Notes under the pieces: generated by a model
Databases searched by the model: none
Told to the model about the DNA's origin: nothing
Seen by the model: only the letters and a program-made list of their open reading frames with translations
NCBI RefSeq assembly: GCF_008831285.2
Contig: NC_045140.1
Span: 17,668,370 to 17,732,369, forward strand
Length of the DNA: 64,000 bases
Source of the DNA: Nymphaea colorata
Taxonomy: Eukaryota; Streptophyta; Magnoliopsida; Nymphaeales; Nymphaeaceae
Direction: 5' to 3'
Part shown: piece by piece, positions 11,766 through 23,769 of the stretch
Layout: every line of letters begins with the position of its first letter
Position numbering within the stretch: the stretch's first letter is position 1
Translations under genes and position numbers: made by a program

Positions 11766-13321
11766 ATGGAGGGCACCGTGGAGTGTAGAATCAATAAATT
11801 GCCGGATTCGGCTCTGCTGCACATGCTCTGTTTTCTCCCCATCAAAGCGGCAGCGAGGACCAGCATCCTGTCGAAGAGATGGAGGCGTCTGTGGACGGCC
11901 ATCCCCTCCTTGGCTTTCGACGAGAAAGACTTTCCTTCGAGACAGAGGTCGGGATTTTCGCTGGATGGAACCGAGTCGACCGACCTCTTCACAATTGTGA
12001 ACCAGGTACTGCTGAACCATGACAGGTTCCTCCGCAGCCTCTGCTTGCGCTTGACTTTGAGAAACGATTCCGACAGGAGGGTTCTCGGCAGTTGGATCCG
12101 TCATGCCATCGTAGTGAACCAAGTGGAAGAGCTCAGCCTCCAGATTTCTTACAGTGACCGTAGTAGTGGACTATATGAATTGCCTCTTCATTTGTGCGAC
12201 TGCAGGTCCATTTGTCACTTGAAGCTGAGTGGCTCCCATTTTTGTTCTCGACCAGGCAGAGAAGTAGTGCTTAGCTCTCTCCAGAGCCTAAGCTTACACG
12301 GTGTCCATTCCACTGTAGCCGACTTCCCTCGCATGCTTGATGCTTGCCCGCAGCTTGAAAAATTGGTCATCCACAACTGTTCAAAAGATGTAACGGAGGA
12401 TGTGCAGATATCTGCAACAAGACTGCTGAGCTTGAGCATTAAAGGCTCTGTACTTGGAAAGATAAAGATGATTGCACCATCTTTGCAATTCATTGATTAC
12501 GATTGTCATGACTCGCCGTCTGATGAGGATGGTGGCTTAAGGAAGGTTCTTGTCGACGACACTAGTCGCATAAGAAGTATCGCTGCCTGCGCATGTATTT
12601 TTAGAGTATGTGGTGTTTGTGCTCTTTATTTTTGCTTATTGCCGTAACACATCATAGACAACTAGGGAGATAATCAAGTAAAAAAACTTCCGTTATGATT
12701 GAAGGTTCTTGGTAGGCATGGGGATGGCGTTGGATCTCCAAAATTGGATGAGCTGAAAGTGATTGTTCTACGACCATGTTCATGGATACTGAGGGTTGAA
12801 TCTCTTCTGTCTCTATTGAGAATTTCTCCGTCCTTGCGCAGTCTCTGCATTGAAGGTGAGTTTTCCAAAAACAAGTTCAGTTTCTCTATAATTTGCTGCC
12901 CAGACTTTGCTGGGGAGTACTAAAGCTGGAGCATGATGTCCAACCTAATTTGGCATGAACAGATTTCAGGAACCTGTCTCACCCATTCACCGATGCTGCA
13001 TACGAATCTGCCGGGCTTGTACTCATGCACCTTCAAAATCTTAATATCCGCTGCTTCAGCGGAAACGAGGAGGAACAGAAGTTGGTGAAGCATATTCTCA
13101 AGGCTGCATCTTCGCTTGAATATGTAAGAATCTGGATTGACACAGAAAAGCTGACGACCCGCCTGTTGAATGACTTTCTGTGTCTGCAGAAAACTTATTC
13201 ACGACTAAACATTACATTTCTTTCAGAACCAAAAGTGGTGGATGCGCTTAAGGGTGGTAGATTTCTCCTTATTAAAAGAAGTGATGGGCATCGGGCCGGG
13301 CCCCGTTCGGCCTACTCTTAG
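11766..13321 (+). CDS. F-box/LRR/FBD protein, tandem copy 2, with altered C-terminus
   Basis: Same family and inferred role as copy 1 (SCF ubiquitin ligase receptor, target unknown). Exons: 11766-12605, 12705-12855, 12963-13321; total 1350 bp, 449 residues. Donors GTATGT (12606) and GTGAGT (12856); acceptors TTGAAG (12704) and TGAACAG (12962). F-box at residues about 9-55 (INKLPDSALL, FLPIKAAARTSILSKRW), then LRRs, then an FBD-like exon 3 (FSGNEEEQKLVKHILKAASSL). Intron 1 is only 99 bp, against 731 and 581 in the paralogues. The body ends like the others at NITFLSE (residue 419). Where copy 1 has its stop, an insertion lets the frame run on for 30 residues, Arg/Gly-rich near the end (KRSDGHRAGPRSAYS). 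The frame is otherwise intact. Confidence 0.83.
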
Positions 13322-13432
13322 ATGCACTGCAACATTTTCGATCAGCTCTGGCGTAAGAATAACACTAGTGAAAGTGAACACTGGCGCTATTCTAGCGCCA
13401 ATATGACCGCCAGAGATCGAAAGTGAACACTG
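13240..13432. other. insertion with nested inverted repeats at the end of F-box gene 2
   Basis: Alignment by eye with gene 1 shows matching sequence before (to about 13239) and after (from GCAAAATGTGCTTAAC, about 13433), with about 190 extra bases between. Inside are a perfect 8-bp stem TGGCGCTA/TAGCGCCA (13382-13389 and 13393-13400, 3-nt loop), an outer stem CTCTGGCG/CGCCAGAG (13346-13353 and 13408-13415) and a 14-bp direct repeat GAAAGTGAACACTG (13370-13383 and 13419-13432). It may be a tiny foldback element. Its first 80 or so bases encode the new C-terminus of gene 2. Confidence 0.55.
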
Positions 13433-15099
13433 CAAAATGTGCTTAACTTGTCTTATGCTGGTTTTTGGTGCTACGGGGTATGGTTATATGTTACTTTTCT
13501 TCAAGCATGGAACTTTCTTACGGAAAATTTTGTACATTTATATAGCAGTTTCTGGAGAATTAATGGCTACCCTTTGTGATTTTGAGTCCTTTGGTCGCCA
13601 TGGTCATAATCTCCAACTTCATTGTCAACATAAAACATGTATCTGTGCCACCTGATTTGGGTGGTTTTGATTCTTGAAGCTCAAATTTCTTCAAGTTTCA
13701 AAGAAACAGAGAATCTGGCGCACCTGAATGTATGGCTCGCCAATGTGCCAAGCAGTATTGCTCTCGGATAGGTTGGGTTGTAAGAAGCTTCAGCTATGGC
13801 GAGCTTGTGATGAAAAGGGACGTAGATTTGCTTAATAGAACCATTTCATGACTTGGCATTAGCAATGTTTTGGAGTTCCTTAATTCAACAGACCAATATT
13901 TAGGTCACAGTTTAACTGAACCAAGGATTAGATTATACTCTAGTTACCGCAGATTTCTCTGTAGCTGAAACCTGCATAGGTCTGTAATTTGACTGCATAT
14001 GTCTGCATTTTATATCAAATAAGTAAAGTAGTTCTAGTAATTCTTGGATTCCTTGGTCAATTCAATCAGTTTCCATATGCATATTGGAGCAATTTTGCCT
14101 ATGCCCAAGCATATTTAGCATTGGACATTAGCTGCAGCAGTGCGTTGCTAAATTAAGTATTCAATCCGTAATTTTGATCCACATCCACATCCTTCTCGGT
14201 TCAGTAGTAAAGAAGTTATAATCTTTGCTGGTTACCAAATTGCCATTGTGTAATCGAGTGCAGGTAATTGTTCCAGACCAAGTTTCAGTTCTTAATTAAG
14301 CAATCTCTAGCTGTCGTCTTTTTATAATGGTAACTGAGCATACTACAGATTCAGGCGGTTGATTAGCGGTCCTTGTTAAGATTGGTTTTGCCATGGTGTA
14401 CTTGACAACCTCAAGATTTAAACTCAAAGTCTCTTTATAATGTGGATTTCCTTGCCGCCCAGTAGGCTAAAATCCCTGGGAGTATCCCAATTACATTCGC
14501 TTATATTGATTTTCAATCAAGTTTCAGGCTGTTGGCTCTAGCAAGATCCTAAGAATCCAAGAGGACCATTAGAATAATGGTCGAGTAAACCATTGCAAAA
14601 CCCAACTATTTCATTCTTTTCTTTTTCTGCTGCTGCTTCTTCGTCCATTTAATTTTCCATGTTTTCTTCAGATTATATTATGCCATGTTCCTGTTCTTGC
14701 CGTAGAGTTCTTCCATCACGCAATAGGGGCAGCACGCGTATAGCTGTTTGACTGAATGTTGGTTTTAGAATGAAATAAACTCAACAAAAGTCAAACGTTG
14801 GTTACGGCATCTTAGTTATTAATTTTTATTTGAATGGCGTTGTGATGAGATCACCATTGGGATACCATGGGCTGAGAGAAAAAAAACGCCAGTTGATCCA
14901 ATTTCCGATGCTGGACTTGTTCAAAATTTTATTTAATTTAAAATTTATTAAAACAAAATTTATGTGATGATTGAAACACAAATTAAAAAAAAGAAACCTT
15001 TTTAATGGTTCCGGACGATGACTGTTCTTCTTTCTTTCCTTTGCTTAAAAAGTTATGAGATTATTTGCACCAGCTTGATAATCATTTGGGCAATATGGC
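13433..15099. other. 3' flank of F-box gene 2, no gene
   Basis: The first 200 bp match the 3' UTR of gene 1 (ATGCTGGTTTTTGGTG). From about 13660 to 15100 the DNA has no counterpart after gene 1 and no coding frame. It is unique or too old to place. Confidence 0.5.
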
Positions 15100-16240
15100 T
15101 GGTCCCAGATGGACCAAGCAACACTGCTTTCTTGTTTTTCTAATTTTTTTTTTATCTTTTGCTTTTTCTAAGTGTTTATGCTTTTACCTTTTTGATAATT
15201 TGTTTTCAAATTTACAACATATTGTTTTGTTGGTCCCATCATAAACGATTTCGATTCTGATTTGTTTCACTAGGTTTTGAAATTCCATTCAGAAACCCAT
15301 TTAAATAATGTTTGGATCGATTGTGGTTTTTGACTTTTTTATTTTTCAGCTTTAACAATTTATCTCAAGTGGGATATTTTTATGTATTAATGGGAAACCC
15401 CATTTTAAAAACCTGGTGATGGGAGGGTGGTTGGATTTTATCATCTCAATTCATATGGGTAGGTCTCCACACATGCTCGAGTCATAAAACTTCCGTTTAA
15501 TTCAAGTCGAGTTCTGTGAACAAGCTATGTGAACAAGCTGTTCGACTCGACTATATACTGTGGAGCTCGAGCTCGACTTGTTTAACTAATTGAGTCAATT
15601 TCTCGACTTGTTTAACTAATTGAATCAGTTTCACGTAATCGAGTCATGCCAAATCTAAATGAATCGAGTTTTCATAATTCAAATTCAAGTATAAATTTAA
15701 ATTCAAACTCGAGTTTTCAAGCAAGTTCGAATGGGTCTAAGCTGGCCAGGACTATGGGAATTGGACTCACCCTTCCTAGCTTCGGATCAGAACGGAAGAA
15801 ACTAGGGCAACAAAGAGAAAGCTATCTTTTTCTTCTTCCTCAGTAAGGGGTAATGAAGAGAAAGTGCAGACAAATAAAGAAGCAAGAATGGTTCAATCGG
15901 ATGCTGGGGGAGAGGTCTCCCTACCTTTATTAATTAGGAAAAATGAAAAAAATGAGGACCCGGTTGTTCCATGGCATTGTGGTGCGTGACGAAACATAAA
16001 AAAGAATAGTACAGGAGAAAATATACAAAAAAACCAAGGACGGTTCCATCCATCGAAGAAAAGAAAGGAGCAAGAATGGATCTCTTGGGTTCTGTCTTTC
16101 TGCTGAAAAGAGCGATGGTACGATAACTGTATCGTCTTCTCCCCCTTTTCCTGTTGGATTCTTTTGTAAAGGAGATTTGGGGTTTTGCCTCCTTTACTTA
16201 GCCTTCTGGGTTTTCCCTTCTCTCTGCTAATGAAAAGGGT
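15100..16240. repeat. duplicated F-box flank, right copy
   Basis: Counterpart of 9630-10600 (landmarks listed there). Its CTCGAG-rich block (15476-15760) contains a 30-bp tandem pair at 15572-15601 and 15602-15631 built on CTCGACTTGTTTAACTAATT. The right end (16070-16210) leads into the 5' region of F-box gene 3, so a gene-plus-flank unit was the thing duplicated. Confidence 0.6.
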
Positions 16241-16491
16241 TCTTGTCTTCTTGCTCATTGGGTCTTTACTTTCTTGTCGCCTGCGCGATATTGGAAATCC
16301 AACGTGTTAAGTGGTACAATACTGACTTGATCAGGTTCCATTTCATCCAAGTGACCCTGAAGTCGCGGTTGATTCTATTTAGGCTAAGCCTAAATTTTTC
16401 TGTCTTCCCGTTGGATCATTTTCTTCCTGCTCCTTTGGCTCGTTGGCATTCTCAACATTCAAAAGTAAGCCAAACTGTGTATAGCGCTGAA

Positions 16492-18467
16492 ATGGAGGGC
16501 ACAACGGCATGCAGAATCAACGAGTTACCAGATTCAGTTTTGTTGCACATCCTTTGCTTTCTCCCCATCAAAGTTGCAGTCAAAACCAGCGTCCTGTCCA
16601 AGAGATGGAGGTACCTCTGCACAGCCATTCCCTCGTTGGAGTTTGACCACAAAGACTTCCCACTTTCCATGGAGGAGGCTGTTAGACAGCAGTTGAATCG
16701 GTTGGATTCCCCTATAAAAGGGGCTGATCTCTTCACAGTTTTGAACCAATTCCTGTTGAGCCATGATGGGCGCCTTGACTCATTTAACCTGAGCTTGACT
16801 TTGAAGAACGATTCAGAGAGGAGACTACTTGGTAGATGGATTCACCACGTTATTGCAACAAAGAAAGTTACAGAAGTTTATCTTAAAACTTTTCTTAGTG
16901 ATAATCCCAACAATTGCTACAAGCTGCTGTTAACTCCATTCAGTTGCCGCTCCATACTGCAGTTGAGGTTGAGTCGTTGCTATTTTGATTCTCAGGAAGG
17001 TAATGAGGTGGTTCTCTCCCACCTCAGAAGCCTAAGCTTGCGGGATATTCTTACGAATGAAGGGCTCCTCTCTAGAATGTTATCTGCTTGCCCTCAACTT
17101 GAAGACTTAAGCCTTGATTTGTTCTCAAGCAACACAAATGACATGCAAATTGTTATCCCAAAACTCATGAATTTGAGGATAGTATACTCTGAATTTTCAA
17201 ATCTCAAGCTCATTGCACCGTCCCTGCAATTTCTCGAGTTTGATTGTCGTTCTAGGTTCACTGACAAGGCTTGTGTAAGTAAGCTCGAGGGGGATCTTGT
17301 TCGCTTAAAATCTCTCAAGGCCTGCACCTGCTTTTTTGAAGTACGTACTGCTTTGGCCTTCTCTCCTCATTCTTTTGCCTTTTCTCATCTTTTTTTCCTG
17401 ATAAAATGAATGACTATGGGATTTTGAAAACTAAAACATTATTCTGATATTGCCATGTTATGTAGTGACTTAGGAAATTGACAATTTTCTTGTGATTTAT
17501 GACCGAGTTCTCCAGGTGGCCTGTCAATTTTAAACTCAGTGGCTCTTGCTGTTGCATAACAAGATGGTCGCCTATGCAACGTTTCTGCAATAACAGTAGG
17601 CAAACTGTAGATTGGGTGATTCGGTAATAGTTGTTAAAATTTGAAAAGTGTCGTCTTATAAAATAACTGCTGTGTTTAGTTCGTCGGGATGCAAGTTTGC
17701 TTTAGTTTTCTTAGGTTCTGGTCCATTACTGCTACACGTTTCGTTGTTTGATACAAAGAATTAGAGCTTTCCTTGATGAGATTGGGAAGTAGAGGGGCTC
17801 CTTTGGGGGTTGTGCAAATGGGATAAGCTGTTTCATCTGCCTCATGAATTTCTATGTAGAAATTAATAAGTTTGATGTGACAAAACCAAGTATTATAACA
17901 TCTTTTAATATCTTTGTGAAGGCTTTCTATAAGGCAAACAAAGGCGTGGAGCATCCACAATTCAATGACTTGGAAGTGGTCGCAATACATCCATGTTCAA
18001 GGGAATTGGGACTTGAATACGTTGCTTCCCTGTTGGGAAATTGTCCAGTTTTACGTAGTCTTTATATTGAAAGTGAGTTTTTTAGAACAACTTGGCTCTT
18101 ATCTCTCTCTCTCTCTCTCTCTCGTCTGCTACCCTTTTGTCAAATATTTGTACTGAAGCTGGTCTGCTCTGTGAACTTTGTTGTGATAGAGTGCAGCTCC
18201 CTTTCTTATCCAAATGATGATGCTGTATATGAATCTGTTGTTCGTGTGATTCAAAACCTCCGTAGGATGAGCGTGGAGTCCTTCAACGGGACACAATCTG
18301 AAATGAAGTTGGTGAAATATGTTCTGAAGGGTACACCATCACTAGAGCTTGTTACAATAGATGTTGCTTCAATGGATGTGCTGGCACTGTCTGTCATAAA
18401 TGAGCTTCTGCACTTGCAGAAAATGTATTCACAACTGGACCTGAAACTTCTTTGCACTAGGAAATGA
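16492..18467 (+). CDS. F-box/LRR/FBD protein, tandem copy 3
   Basis: Third member of the tandem set. Exons: 16492-17340, 17922-18072, 18190-18467; total 1278 bp, 425 residues. Donors GTACGT (17341) and GTGAGT (18073); acceptors TGTGAAG (17921) and GTGATAG (18189). F-box at residues about 9-55 (INELPDSVLL, FLPIKVAVKTSVLSKRW), LRRs to about 283, exon 2 LRR, and an FBD-like exon 3 (FNGTQSEMKLVKYVLKGTPSL). It is more diverged from copies 1 and 2 than they are from each other, including an extra segment after the F-box (residues about 60-75). The ATG at 16492 is chosen because MEGTTACRINELPD aligns with the paralogues; the frame is open further upstream. Intron 2 holds a CT microsatellite (18102-18122). 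The inferred role is as for copy 1. Confidence 0.85.
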
Positions 18468-21400
18468 AGACATCCACAGGATGAGACCAAGCTTGCTTTT
18501 GGTGTCAATGAATATAATGTGCATGTATCTCTCTGTAAATTTGTAGGTTTCTTCTTTCAGAAATATTTATAGGGAAAGTTCTGCTATTCAGAGTTTGTGC
18601 ATTTATGTAACCTTTGGACGTTTGCTGGATTTTGACTGTTGAATGTCCTTGGCAACTTATATGGAAGGTTTTATTTTTCCCTTCTAGTTTTGTGACTGTA
18701 GACGTGCTTTTTTCTGTTAAAAATGTTCAAAAATATTGAATGAAACTGTAGCCTACTTATAAAGCAAGTTTTGTTTTCCTTCTAATTAACTCTAGTGTAC
18801 ATTTGAAAATTTTCTCCTTGAATATGATGATTTGAGATGCTACTGGTTTTCTGTTGTAGCAGGCGTACAGCCACTTAAGAGTATCTACAGCTTGCATATA
18901 CTTTTGAGATTTTGGCCTTTTTGAGTATATTGAAACCATTGTTATAGGAAATGCGTTTTATTCGAAAAAAAAATGTGTATAAAACGTGAAAAACAAGTCA
19001 GTCATATAAAACATGAAAAAATGCGTTTAAAAAAACACCAAAAAATAAAAAACATGTCGCATTTCTATTATTTTTATTATTTTTAATAATTTTCAGGATT
19101 TATTGAATGTTTTAATTTTTTTAAAAATTTGCCGAGCTTCTCTCGAGATATTTTCGAGATATACAATTTTGCCATATTATATCTAAGAAATTTTTCGCCG
19201 TATAATATTCATACACATTTTTTGTGACAATGATTGAAACTGACTAGATTCGATTTTTAATGTATTTAAGTTGGTCAAATCCTTGAATCCCCAATACCTA
19301 GACTAAAAATGTAAACTTGATAAAAAAAGGTTTGGAGTCTGAATGTAAGCTTGATCTAAAGGTTTGGAATCTGACCTTGGTCTCATCTAAGGTTGTAGGT
19401 TGTAGACTTTTAAAGAGTATGACTAGATCTCAAAATTGAGAGCCTAGCAGAGACCTCATTTTTCATGTCCCTTCTCTCTCCATAGATTCTCCTTGTGATG
19501 ATGCAAAATGTCTCCCTTTTTCAAACTGTATGTTCTCATATCTTTTGTCTGTATTGAGAAAATAATTATTTCTAAATATTTTCACATATTTTAAAGTCAA
19601 GAAAATTCCAAGGACAACATCTCTGACCATGACTTGTTGGGAGGAAAAAAAGAAGCAGAAGGGAGCATCTACAATGACTTAAGATTGCTTTATTTATATA
19701 CAAAAACTCTTACTGTCAGTATAACCAAAACTTGAGCTTGGCATGTCAAGAATAGAGGTCTTGCAATCAAATAAAATCCAATGACAGTTTTTTCATTCCA
19801 AACCTGTCAAGAAATTATATTTTCAACCAAATCATGCAATGCAGTATGGTAGGCCTTCTAATTTTTTGACGAAATAAAAACTTCTAAAGGTCTTCCTCTC
19901 CAACTTCTCTTAAGTAGATCAGAGCTTATGCAAGGATGTAAATTGAGGTTGCCATGAAATAGTTCCAATGGAAGCCACTTCATTTTCCTGAGGTTTTCTC
20001 GCTATTCTGTGAGTTCCTTGCCTTAATGCAGTTTGTTCTTAAAAGTCTGCATTTGATTATTTTTTTCGCCTTCAAGGTAGTGCAATTTCTCCACCTCCCA
20101 AAGAACAGGAATGCATAGCTCAATATATGCAAGAAGCCGACTATATTGCTTATAATATAGCTTCTCTTGTTGTTTAGATAACTTCATTATAATAAGTTTA
20201 CATTTATATAGCCAATTAATTAGCTGGTTCAACTTATTTGGTAATCAAGCAGCCACCAACATGACCAAAAACAAGTTGGTAGGGCAAAATGTAAGCAAAT
20301 AACATATTCAATATAATTACAAACATGATATGCTATAAAAGAAGGAAGTAGTTAAGGTCAGTTGCCTAGTCACTACAAATTTGATAGTTGGTATATTTAG
20401 TGGAAAGGATATAAAAAAATTGTTTACTAAATACCACATATAGTTGCAACAACAAGAAGAAGCTTATCTAACCATGAATTTTACATGGATGTCTTATCAT
20501 TTACATAAAGACACAAATCAGGTGAAGATACGAGAAACCCCAGGGATCAAAAAATTGTGAAGTGGGGCCAAATGTTCTGTCTGACTCTGGAATCAGGAGC
20601 TGTGTTACTCCCTGCATGTGCCTACCTTGTGAATTTATATATGCTCCTCGTTGCATGCAAAGCCAGATCCACAAATCTCTATTTTTTTCCATGGCATCAC
20701 TAATAGATTCATCACAGTTCATTCTACACGAACGTGAACCATAGATTTTTTTAATGCTTAACTGCAAAACCATTACCATCTTTTTTTGCACTTGCAATAG
20801 AAATAACATGCAACAATAAAGAGAGGGAGAGCCTGCATCCATAAGCTAATTGAATTAATCAGAACAAGAAGCACAATGTAGTCGACCTGAACCAGTTTGG
20901 CATTCACTGGTTAGAATTACAGATTAAAAGAAGTGATAAACTACTTTAGTTTCTCATAAAATTTCCTCATTAAACAATTTGGTCTCATCTGCAGTTTGTA
21001 CAAGGAGAAACCGCAGCACTTCGCCTTGAACTGACGAGGCCGGGCAAAGAACATCAAAAAGAAAAAGCTTCAACGTTGCAACTTCGTCAGGGGAGTTGGA
21101 GTTCTGCACAAGCAGAAGCCACATAATGGAACAATGCCCAAGAATGAAGGATCTAGTAAGCACCACATTTCGAAAACTCGAAACCAAATCAATTTCGTCA
21201 TTTCAAAACCAAGTTTTCATTTCCTTTAAAACTAAGTTATAAAAACCAGGTTTCCATTTCCTTCGGAAACTAAGTTTAGACTGAACCAAGTTTTCATGGT
21301 CTGTCGCCCTCCTCCAAGCACTACCTCTTGGCAGTAAATTTGGGTGATTTGAGCTATTGAAAGTTCTTAATTTCTGTTTTTTTTTTCCCAGAAATTTTGT

Positions 21401-21481
21401 TCTTAACTTAGAAAAGAAGTGAGTCGGTGACGAATCTTGTCGCCGGAAATTGAAGAAGAAGGACGTCGCCCTGGAAATCTT
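18468..21481. other. intergenic, no gene seen
   Basis: 3' UTR-like DNA to about 18750, then AT-rich sequence with A-runs. No exon-like frame and no strong repeat noticed. 21180-21310 holds a few AACCAAGTTTTCATTTCCTT repeats just downstream of the DMP gene. Confidence 0.55.
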
Positions 21482-22132
21482 CTAATTAATGTGAAAGCCG
21501 ATTCCATGGCGGGTGGTGGGGAATGCCACAAAGAGCATGCTGCAGAGGAAACCGACGCCCAGGGGCACGGACACCAACAGCAGCCGAGCTCTTGTTGACG
21601 GCTCCGGGCAGAAGCAGGCGACCACGTTGTGGTCGAGGGCAGCCACGGCGGCGAAGACGAGCGCCGAAGCGAATGCGTGGATGAAATCGATGAACCTGAC
21701 CCTGAACTCGAAGGCCTTCTCGGGCTCCAGGCCGCCGTTTCTGGAGCTGCCGTGGGCGTCCAAGACCCAGAGGCCCCGCGGCGTGGCGATGCCGTGGAAG
21801 ACTTCGCCGTCGATGCCCTTGAAGCTGTCGGTGAAGCAGAGGAGGAAGCAGGAGAGGCCGCAGAGGGCGACGAGGCCGGCGGTCATTAACCGGCTGGTGC
21901 GATCGCACTCGCCTTCGTTGCTGAGGATGGGGGACAGGACCTGGAACGCCAACACCGTCCCCGTGGGCAGCAGGTTCTTCAGATTGGCGCTGCTCTTGAA
22001 CGCTCTGTTCACGGCCTTCTGTACCAAGAATAGCTGTTCGTTTTCTTCCTTGCGGTAGAATGTACAGCTCTGGTGGTAGGGGTACTGCCGCTGTGACTCT
22101 AAGTCCTGATTCTCGACTGCCATCTTCGCCAT
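21482..22132 (-). CDS. DUF679 membrane protein (DMP family)
   Basis: Intact single-exon gene of 216 residues, the usual size for the plant DMP family. These are endomembrane proteins with four membrane segments; some members act in gamete fusion and haploid induction, others in senescence-related membrane remodelling (family knowledge; which subgroup this is cannot be told by eye). Visible hallmarks are SSANLKNLLPTGTVLAFQVL, an ECD motif before the second membrane segment, LVALCGLSCFLLCFTDSF and ATPRGLWVLD. The last two membrane segments are FIHAFASALVFAAVAAL and LLLVSVPLGVGFLCSMLFVAF. The start MAKMAVENQ (22132) is preferred; an in-frame ATG at 22156 would add eight residues, and one at 22123 would remove three. 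The gene is clearly richer in G and C than its surroundings. The long open frames on the opposite strand are shadows of it. Confidence 0.92.
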   Translation of the reverse strand: MAKMAVENQDLESQRQYPYHQSCTFYRKEENEQLFLVQKAVNRAFKSSANLKNLLPTGTVLAFQVLSPILSNEGECDRTSRLMTAGLVALCGLSCFLLCFTDSFKGIDGEVFHGIATPRGLWVLDAHGSSRNGGLEPEKAFEFRVRFIDFIHAFASALVFAAVAALDHNVVACFCPEPSTRARLLLVSVPLGVGFLCSMLFVAFPTTRHGIGFHIN

Positions 22133-23529
22133 TATCTGTATGTGAGAGAGACACAAGAAGAATGGGAGAGAGGTTCTGAACTCTGATTGCTGCTCTGTTG
22201 GGGGATTTATCCTCTCTCTGTTGGGAAGGGGAGGACGTTAGAGGCGTTTGCCTACGGTTGGACCGTTCAGTTGAAGCTGCGTTCCCATGAAAGAGGAAGT
22301 GCTTTGCCATTCTCCAAAACAAGTGATTCGTAGTATCATTTCGTTAAAATTCTGTTTTTTTCAATAGAATCGGATTTTAAATAAACTCAATTGAGTCGAG
22401 TTGCTTCTGAATCGGTTAAATGCATCTTTCAAAATTTTAAAACATTTGAGAAACTCAAATGGCAAATGTAATGAGTAGGAAAAAAGAAAAAGAAAGAATC
22501 GGCCTATTTGATTTAAACTATCTCGATGGGAGCCGATTCGCCAGATCTTGCAGAAAACGGGTCGATTTTGGACCCTCTCCTCGAATCGGGCATGTTGTAA
22601 ACTTTTTTTGTTTCAAGCTGTTTTACCAACGGTTTAGCGTTAAGGAAGGTTAAAGAAAAAAAAGAGGAGTAAACGAAGCTCAACTTCCATATTGTTAGCA
22701 ACTTCCAGTATCGAGATAAAAATAGGTAAGACTTAAATGACTACTGAGCTTATAGTTATTTAAATGATTTATCAAACATAATTTCTACAATGTGCAAAAC
22801 AGTGATACTAGATGTTTCAGGCATACTTATTTTGAAGTAACCAATCTCAGATTCTCTCTCGCTCTCTCTCGTTTCTTTAAAGTGTTTCTTTGTCACCAAT
22901 CTTCACCCTTCCAACAATTTGGATTATTGACACGAAAACTCCATCGTTGATCAGCCTTTTCACTTGAGGTCTTGAAGCTTCGGACTCTCCTCAGATTTGA
23001 GCACCTTCTCAGGATTTGAGTTTGATTTATAAATGAAGTGAATCTTGACTACTTTAGCTCTGTCGAAGATTAAAAAAAGGTGGAAGAACAGAACTCTTGG
23101 TTTTTCACATCCAGTAAAATCTCTGTGTCGGGAACATGCATGCAGACATATAACGTTAGAAGCCTATATGAATCAGAATTGCTTGGATCCTCCAGCTTGT
23201 CCTTTATTTATTTTTTTAGTTTTCAGTCAATCAGATGGCTTAGACATCTTATTGGTTATCCCGTTCTCACGTCCTACAAAAACATCATGACTAGAATGAA
23301 GATAAAAAACCAACTGTGTAGTTAAGGGAGATGTCAGATGTGGAAATCCACTTAGCCACCTTGGTAACCATGAAGACGTGAGAAATAATACATCAATTTT
23401 TTTTGGGATGGTTTTCATATAAAGGATTCTTAACCCTTTCTTTTTTCTCTTTTTTGCTTCTTACATCTCTCTCTCTCTCTGCATCTTGTGTTAGTGATGA
23501 AGAGGAGGAGAGGGACATTTCAATGACTA

Positions 23530-23560
<31 letters not shown>

Positions 23561-23769
23561 CTGTGTGTGTCCTTGGCTTTTTTTTTTCTCATGCAACACT
23601 TTTCTTGCTTTATTTCATTTAAATCAACACATGCAGTTGCCATGTTTGTGTTTATGCTTTGCTTTTTTAATGTATGCAACATTTTTATTGCAGCATTGAA
23701 ATATGACTGTTAATGACAAAGAACGTGGTTTAGCTATGGATGGGGATGATGTTGAGATTGAAATTTCAA
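22133..23769. other. DMP upstream region and intergenic DNA
   Basis: The first 200 bp or so hold the probable 5' leader and promoter of the minus-strand DMP gene. The rest is AT-rich with CT-rich patches at 22855-22875 and 23467-23480 and no gene. Confidence 0.5.
23528..23554. repeat. TA microsatellite
   Basis: An uninterrupted AT/TA dinucleotide run, followed shortly by GTGTGTGT. A simple repeat of likely variable length. Confidence 0.9.

Noticed and set aside
21486-22322. 278-residue minus frame and 181-residue plus frame at the DMP locus
   Set aside because: Both overlap the DMP gene in other frames, are Arg/Pro-rich, and are typical shadows of a GC-rich gene.
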